NCBI GenBank assembly: GCA_037389465.1
Contig: JAZARR010000179.1
Location: 6,414,001 to 6,478,000 of the forward strand
Reading direction: 5' to 3'
From: Baylisascaris procyonis
Lineage: Eukaryota > Nematoda > Chromadorea > Rhabditida > Ascarididae
Length of the DNA: 64,000 bases
The position numbers and the translations under genes were made by a program. Shown here in pieces: positions 63,901 to 64,000 of the stretch. The notes under the pieces are model-generated. The model was not told where the DNA came from, made no database searches, and saw only the letters and a list, made by a program, of their open reading frames with translations. The stretch's first letter is position 1. Every line of letters begins with the position of its first letter.

Positions 63901-64000
63901 TTCATCCTCAATCATTTCTCATTCTGCAAGTAGCATTATTTATGTCTGTTAGTAATTTGCATATCTATTTAGCCTCGTATTCGGTGTTTTGAAACTCACT
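243..64000 (+). CDS. WDR62/MAPKBP1-family WD40 scaffold protein, partial at both ends (long isoform)
   Basis: Spliced gene of at least 29 exons: 243-363, 709-819, 1832-1948, 2388-2501, 2827-2949, 3194-3414, 3606-3768, 4778-4888, 5431-5527, 6392-6497, 7302-7399, 7819-7949, 8591-8665, 9045-9230, 10068-10216, 11701-11844, 13358-13439, 14219-14361, 23756-23859, 24451-24636, 52997-53170, 53844-54103, 54223-54328, 57250-57444, 61406-61458, 61627-61742, 63142-63184, 63611-63730, 63973-64000. Every junction has GT/AG and a matching phase. The first 16 exons align in order with vertebrate WDR62/MAPKBP1 along their whole WD40 region, including the signatures [29 protein letters not shown] and GCIFVWRL. 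Family members form two linked beta-propellers, scaffold JNK signalling and act at spindle poles; this role is inferred from the family. The start codon and the C-terminus lie outside the window. Exon boundaries are my reading and need transcript support, mainly beyond 57444. Confidence 0.88.
709..819 (+). CDS. Exon 2: WD40 blade end
   Basis: 37 codons, phase 0 at both ends, TTTTTCAG acceptor. It contains RIRVWELYD, the WD-like strand d of a blade, then [10 protein letters not shown], matching family HKYGVACV. Confidence 0.88.
820..1831 (+). other. Intron 2
   Basis: AT-rich with a short (TA)n tract near 1615-1639. No coding or RNA signal seen. Confidence 0.7.
1615..1639. repeat. Short (TA)n tract
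   Basis: TA run with one TATG interruption, in intron 2. Confidence 0.85.
1832..1948 (+). CDS. Exon 3: WD40 blade with SVGNQHD signature
   Basis: 39 codons, phase 0 at both ends. [19 protein letters not shown] is nearly diagnostic for the WDR62/MAPKBP1 family (vertebrate IVSVGYQHD). It ends ENRLTSR before GTAAGT. Confidence 0.92.
2388..2501 (+). CDS. Exon 4: WD40 blade
   Basis: 38 codons, phase 0. [14 protein letters not shown] matches family FVTAGNRHIKFWYL. It ends VVPLQ, joining GRSAIL of the next exon to reproduce the family PLLGRSG segment. Confidence 0.92.
2827..2949 (+). CDS. Exon 5: WD40 blade, [14 protein letters not shown]
   Basis: 41 codons, phase 0. [19 protein letters not shown] corresponds to vertebrate [34 protein letters not shown] is the following strand set, where the family reads TFCITSSGLLCEFSD. 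Confidence 0.92.
3194..3414 (+). CDS. Exon 6: WD40 blade
   Basis: 73 codons plus two bases, after [22 protein letters not shown] is a blade end (family IFCGCADGTVRLFNP). The exon then reads [14 protein letters not shown], the family RPHALGTDIA region. It ends with AG of an Arg codon. Confidence 0.9.
3606..3768 (+). CDS. Exon 7: WD40 blade
   Basis: One base completing Arg, then 54 codons. [15 protein letters not shown] and [14 protein letters not shown] match family ARYPDTIALTFD and VYNDHSIYVWDV. It ends [11 protein letters not shown] before GTGAGT. Confidence 0.9.
3769..4777 (+). other. Intron 7
   Basis: AT-rich. It contains a tRNA-like stretch (about 4105-4175, minus strand) and two closely spaced TTTCACACAAA-type words near 4500-4550. 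No exon seen. Confidence 0.65.
4105..4175 (-). other. tRNA-like degenerate sequence
   Basis: On the minus strand it reads GAGCATAGCCGTATCTAGTT (A-box-like), then GGCACTGGATTCGAATTC (B-box-like). Stems are poor. Possibly a tRNA-derived repeat. Confidence 0.25.
4778..4888 (+). CDS. Exon 8: WD40 blade
   Basis: 37 codons, phase 0. It starts [19 protein letters not shown] and contains ETVRIWNV, matching family SFITCSSDNTIRLWNT. Confidence 0.9.
5179..5246. repeat. Two adjacent near-palindromes
   Basis: Copy 1 (5179-5207) has perfect 11-bp arms ATTCTTTTCTG / CAGAAAAGAAT around GATCCGG. Copy 2 (5217-5246) has 9-bp arms ATTCTTTTC / GAAAAGAAT around a CCGGATCCGG palindrome. The two are related in sequence. 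Confidence 0.85.
5431..5527 (+). CDS. Exon 9: linker between propellers
   Basis: 32 codons plus one base. [21 protein letters not shown] corresponds to family SSDLIKIIYVDGN plus the following acidic stretch. The donor is GTTTGT. Confidence 0.85.
5528..6391 (+). other. Intron 9
   Basis: T-rich. Reading frames in this stretch lack splice-compatible coding character. Nothing recognised. Confidence 0.65.
6392..6497 (+). CDS. Exon 10: start of second propeller
   Basis: Two bases completing Lys, 34 codons, then two bases. [21 protein letters not shown] matches family [20 protein letters not shown], one of the best conserved strips of the protein. Confidence 0.92.
6498..7301 (+). other. Intron 10
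   Basis: No coding signal. It holds the GTAGGGTAAA hairpin at 7081-7104 followed by a pyrimidine-rich stretch (7105-7195). Confidence 0.65.
7081..7104. other. Perfect 10-bp stem hairpin
   Basis: GTAGGGTAAA, a TTCC loop, then TTTACCCTAC. It is followed by a small CCG-TCCTT-CGG stem. Located inside intron 10. Confidence 0.85.
7302..7399 (+). CDS. Exon 11: second-propeller blade
   Basis: [20 protein letters not shown] and [11 protein letters not shown] match family VHELQSLSEMLKVEAHDSEI and LCLEYSKP. Phase 2 in, phase 1 out. Confidence 0.9.
7622..7696. other. 22-bp perfect palindrome plus nested inverted repeat
   Basis: 7622-7643 is a perfect palindrome with half-site AGCCAAATTGG. Next to it, TTCGATTTCAC (7647-7657) is repeated inverted at 7686-7696 with a 28-nt loop. 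Located in intron 11. Confidence 0.85.
7819..7949 (+). CDS. Exon 12: second-propeller blade
   Basis: Two bases completing Ser, then 43 codons. [16 protein letters not shown] matches family [30 protein letters not shown] follows, where the family has DEHSSSITAVKF. It ends at phase 0 before GTAAGT. Confidence 0.93.
8591..8665 (+). CDS. Exon 13: second-propeller blade
   Basis: 25 codons, phase 0, TTTCAG acceptor. [16 protein letters not shown] corresponds to family MISCGADKSIYFRTA. Confidence 0.88.
9045..9230 (+). CDS. Exon 14: second-propeller blade
   Basis: 62 codons, phase 0. [20 protein letters not shown] matches family [33 protein letters not shown] corresponds to GSQGEDGTLIK. Confidence 0.92.
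9231..10067 (+). other. Intron 14
   Basis: It starts with a TTTA-repeat run (9242-9272). Nothing else recognised. Confidence 0.65.
9242..9272. repeat. (TTTA)n microsatellite
   Basis: About eight TTTA units just after the donor of exon 14. Confidence 0.95.
10068..10216 (+). CDS. Exon 15: second-propeller blade
   Basis: 49 codons plus two bases. [20 protein letters not shown] and [20 protein letters not shown] match family VQTDPSGIYIATSCSDKN and [20 protein letters not shown]. Confidence 0.93.
10217..11700 (+). other. Intron 15
   Basis: AT-rich, with a TTTA-type run near 11405-11456. Open frames in this stretch (for example 10952-11272 and 11155-11544) are low in complexity and show no homology that I recognise. 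Confidence 0.6.
11405..11456. repeat. (TTTA)n-type tract
   Basis: TTTA units with a few variants (TTCA, TTTG). Confidence 0.9.
11701..11844 (+). CDS. Exon 16: last WD40 blade
   Basis: One base completing Arg, 47 codons, then two bases. [17 protein letters not shown] matches family [17 protein letters not shown] and closes the second propeller. A basic helical stretch, [10 protein letters not shown], follows. Confidence 0.92.
11845..13357 (+). other. Intron 16
   Basis: It holds an AT-rich AATAGTTT-type stretch (12660-12735) and two adjacent copies of a 28-bp element starting CCTCTACAGTATTC (about 13042-13098). No exon seen. Confidence 0.6.
13358..13439 (+). CDS. Exon 17: Ser-rich linker
   Basis: 27 codons, reading [20 protein letters not shown] and then GSARVTK. 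There is no recognised fold. Phase 2 in, phase 0 out, TTTCAG acceptor and GTGGGT donor. Confidence 0.75.
14219..14361 (+). CDS. Exon 18: acidic linker; branch point for two isoforms
   Basis: 47 codons plus CG of an Arg codon. It contains [15 protein letters not shown], a run of seven Asp, and [19 protein letters not shown]. Its donor can pair in frame with 15014 (stop-containing exon) or with 23756. Confidence 0.8.
15014..15092 (+). CDS. Alternative last exon with stop (short isoform)
   Basis: After the acceptor CTCTAG this exon reads [20 protein letters not shown], then DLKRS and TAG. The completing base T gives Arg. The [14 protein letters not shown] tail and regular codon use look like real coding sequence, but I know no homologue for it. 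Confidence 0.6.
15606..15782 (+). repeat. 30-bp minisatellite, about six copies
   Basis: The unit starts GTTGAATTAATTTGTGCAGT and ends CAAGTTCTAG. Copies differ at a few positions (AGT/AAT/ATT before CAA). It lies about 0.5 kb after the stop of the short isoform. Confidence 0.92.
16367..16423. repeat. (TA)n microsatellite
   Basis: Uninterrupted TA run of about 57 bp. Confidence 0.97.
18228..18510. repeat. AT-rich TATAGTAT low-complexity region
   Basis: Recurring TATAGTAT, TTTTTATAGTAT and AATTAGTATAG words without a fixed period, almost free of C. Confidence 0.8.
20160..20380. other. GC-rich patch, possible interspersed-repeat fragment
   Basis: A compact stretch with G-runs (GGAGGGGGGAGAGGGGGGAC) and CpG-rich words (TTTCGCGGGCGAAGTGCGCA) in an otherwise AT-rich intron. 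On the minus strand it is open for 136 codons (19970-20380), but I recognise no protein. It could be a transposable-element fragment. Confidence 0.4.
21708..21803. repeat. (TTTA)n-type tract, degenerate
   Basis: About 95 bp of TTTA units mixed with TTTG, TTCA and CTTA variants. Confidence 0.9.
22735..22805 (-). other. tRNA-like degenerate sequence
   Basis: On the minus strand: CGGTGAGGTTATAGCA (D-arm-like), a 5-bp stem TTTAC/GTGGA around a seven-base loop, then GGTCATAGGTTCGA (B-box-like). The base at position 33 is C instead of U and the T-arm does not pair, so it is not a working tRNA. It may be a tRNA-derived SINE remnant. Confidence 0.3.
23756..23859 (+). CDS. Exon 19 of the long isoform
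   Basis: Acceptor TTGCAG. One base completes Arg, then [20 protein letters not shown] and [14 protein letters not shown] follow. It ends with one base at donor GTATCT. The preceding intron would be 9.4 kb. The [11 protein letters not shown] stretch resembles basic-Ser phosphosite sequence. Confidence 0.78.
24451..24636 (+). CDS. Exon 20: Ser/Pro-rich tail
   Basis: Acceptor CTCGTAG. 61 codons contain [20 protein letters not shown] and then [10 protein letters not shown]. It ends with one base before GTATGC. This is the last exon before the 28.4-kb intron that holds the satellite array. Confidence 0.8.
25053..26060. repeat. Divergent left edge of the satellite array
   Basis: Units here vary more than in the interior (for example GGATTTTTGC, TTCGATTTCC and CAATTTTTGC forms). 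The reverse-to-forward junction appears once inverted, at about 25918-25940 (GCACAAATATGAGTCGCG), so a block of about 0.4-0.5 kb is flipped relative to the rest. Confidence 0.75.
28831..29552. repeat. Disrupted segment of the array with truncated units
   Basis: Units are chopped or fused here (TTATCGCGCGTGGCGCG, GCGCCTTTTTTTGCATG, AAAAATCTTCCGATTTTCGC), unlike any other stretch. To the left the sequence matches a copy 4,060 bp further on; to the right it matches one 4,626 bp further on. Confidence 0.8.
33777..36546. repeat. Two tandem 1,385-bp higher-order repeats
   Basis: The segment starting at 33777 restarts at 35162, a spacing of 1,385 bp. Single copies of the same module start at 39750 and 47151. 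Confidence 0.85.
33850..38440. repeat. 4.59-kb superblock, copy 1
   Basis: Diagnostic sub-sequences at 33971, 34207, 34706, 35162, 35592, 36091, 36547, 37011, 37445, 37871 and 38271 recur 4,587-4,588 bp later. The left limit is set by a shared one-base deletion in TTTATGAAAAACCTGG at about 33908 and 38496. Confidence 0.85.
38440..43030. repeat. 4.59-kb superblock, copy 2
   Basis: Direct tandem copy of 33850-38440, with near-complete identity at the compared positions. The right limit lies before 43085, where the intact TTTATGCAAAAACCTGG form returns. Confidence 0.85.
42458..45331. repeat. 958-bp higher-order repeats in tandem
   Basis: The same marker segment starts at 42458, 43416 and 44374 (958 bp apart). 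The period also occurs at 32323 to 33281 and, with one base less, at 45698 to 46655. The third copy here diverges after about 44510. Confidence 0.8.
51880..52829. repeat. Divergent right edge of the satellite array
   Basis: Units become irregular (GCAAAAGTCTGG, CGATAGGCGCG, ACGCGCTACCCG) and stop at about 52829. Like the left edge, it lies outside the homogenised higher-order blocks. Confidence 0.75.
52997..53170 (+). CDS. Exon 21: first exon after the satellite intron
   Basis: Acceptor TTATAG. GAT is completed across the junction, then [20 protein letters not shown] and a Ser/His-rich stretch ending VGTALTN. It ends with one base at GTTCGT, so it is compatible with both neighbours. Low complexity, no recognised domain. 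Confidence 0.72.
53171..53843 (+). other. Intron 21
   Basis: AT-rich, no exon or repeat recognised. Confidence 0.65.
53844..54103 (+). CDS. Exon 22: Gln/Thr/Ser-rich tail
   Basis: Acceptor CATTTAG. Two bases, then 86 codons: [20 protein letters not shown], later [20 protein letters not shown] and [17 protein letters not shown]. It has several Ser/Thr-Pro sites. It ends at phase 0 before GTATTT. Confidence 0.75.
54223..54328 (+). CDS. Exon 23: tail segment [14 protein letters not shown]
   Basis: Acceptor TTTTTCAG, phase 0 in. It reads [20 protein letters not shown], then [15 protein letters not shown]. It ends with one base before GTACGT. Confidence 0.75.
54537..54668 (+). repeat. Imperfect direct repeat, two copies about 75 bp apart
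   Basis: The two copies share GATGG(A/G)T, GTCTTAGCT and later GG.TG..GGGGCT-like words (copy starts about 54537 and 54612). Confidence 0.55.
55379..55475. repeat. Compound (TATATATG)n-(TA)n microsatellite
   Basis: An eight-base TATATATG-type unit repeated several times passes directly into a pure TA run. Confidence 0.95.
57250..57444 (+). CDS. Exon 24: basic tail segment
   Basis: Acceptor CTTTCAG. The joined codon is Gln, then [20 protein letters not shown] and [20 protein letters not shown], ending FNSHK with one base before GTAGAG. Basic clusters alternate with polar stretches. Confidence 0.72.
57445..61405 (+). other. Intron 24
   Basis: 4.0 kb. It holds a (TA)n tract (57927-57963) and a T-run (about 58168-58188). 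Some stretches (about 59060-59185, 60340-60800) look mildly coding-like but give no phase-compatible exon. Confidence 0.55.
57927..57963. repeat. (TA)n microsatellite
   Basis: Uninterrupted TA run of about 37 bp inside intron 24. Confidence 0.95.
61406..61458 (+). CDS. Exon 25: small tail exon
   Basis: Acceptor TGGTGCAG, donor GTATGT. The joined codon is Val, then [17 protein letters not shown]. Phase 1 in and 0 out, which fits exon 24 upstream and exon 26 downstream. Only 53 bp long. Confidence 0.6.
61627..61742 (+). CDS. Exon 26: tail segment
   Basis: Acceptor TTTTTTAG. 38 codons including [20 protein letters not shown] and [15 protein letters not shown], then two bases before GTTGCT. The exact acceptor is uncertain because the region is T-rich. 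Confidence 0.52.
61743..63141 (+). other. Intron 26
   Basis: 1.4 kb, AT-rich. The open stretch at 62376-62561 is not phase-compatible with the neighbouring exons. Nothing else recognised. Confidence 0.55.
63142..63184 (+). CDS. Exon 27: small tail exon
   Basis: The joined codon is Ser, then [14 protein letters not shown], before a strong GTGAGT donor. A second acceptor 12 bp upstream (exon from 63130) keeps the same frame and would add four residues. Confidence 0.52.
63328..63480 (+). repeat. 40-bp minisatellite, about four copies
   Basis: The unit starts GGACCTATCCGCCTGAGG and ends CATGCTGGATGGTT. Copies start at about 63328, 63370, 63410 and 63450; the first is the most diverged. Confidence 0.9.
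63611..63730 (+). CDS. Exon 28: Ser-rich tail segment
   Basis: 40 codons in phase 0 at both ends: [20 protein letters not shown], then [20 protein letters not shown], before GTACGT. I chose acceptor TTATAAG at 63610 over the nearer TTACAG because only this one gives the [11 protein letters not shown] frame without breaking phase. Confidence 0.62.
63973..64000 (+). CDS. Exon 29, cut by the window end
   Basis: Acceptor CTATTTAG followed by an open phase-0 stretch PRIRCFETH up to the last base. It fits the phase of exon 28 but is too short to be sure. Confidence 0.42.

Overview
The window is eukaryotic DNA. It is AT-rich and carries one spliced gene on the + strand that enters from the left edge and is still open at the right edge. 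Introns are bounded by GT/AG with short T-rich acceptors, many of the TTTCAG type. That style, the base composition and the divergence of the encoded protein suggest an invertebrate, most likely a nematode. This is an inference; no sequence here fixes the species.

The gene encodes a WD40 protein of the WDR62/MAPKBP1 family, the JNK-pathway scaffold and spindle-pole family. I traced 29 exons in one long chain plus one alternative last exon, all with matching splice phases, giving about 1,225 codons inside the window. Exons from 243 to 14361 carry the WD40 propellers (about twelve recognisable repeat ends) and an acidic Ser-rich linker. At 14361 the transcript has two phase-compatible choices. 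One is a short last exon with a stop (15014-15092), giving a WD40-only protein. The other is a 9.4-kb jump to 23756, leading to a long Ser/Thr/Pro/Gln-rich tail encoded by exons at 23756, 24451, 52997, 53844, 54223, 57250, 61406, 61627, 63142, 63611 and 63973. The tail corresponds in position to the JNK/MKK7-binding and dimerising C-terminal region of the vertebrate proteins.

The intron between 24636 and 52997 is 28.4 kb, and almost all of it (25053-52829, about 27.8 kb) is one satellite array. The unit is 32-33 bp, contains a GGCGCG core, and is visibly more GC-rich than the flanks. Runs of about eight forward units and six reverse-complement units alternate every 400-530 bp, so the array is a long series of inverted repeats. 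Above that lie several nested duplications, with periods or offsets near 958, 1,385, 4,588, 7,401 and 13,374 bp. The array is open in many frames on both strands, but I regard these reading frames as by-products of the repeat.

The remaining introns hold microsatellites, two minisatellites (30-bp units at 15606, 40-bp units at 63328), small palindromes, two tRNA-like degenerate sequences, and one compact GC-rich patch (about 20160-20380). I found no second protein-coding gene, no functional tRNA or rRNA gene, no intact transposon and no CRISPR array.
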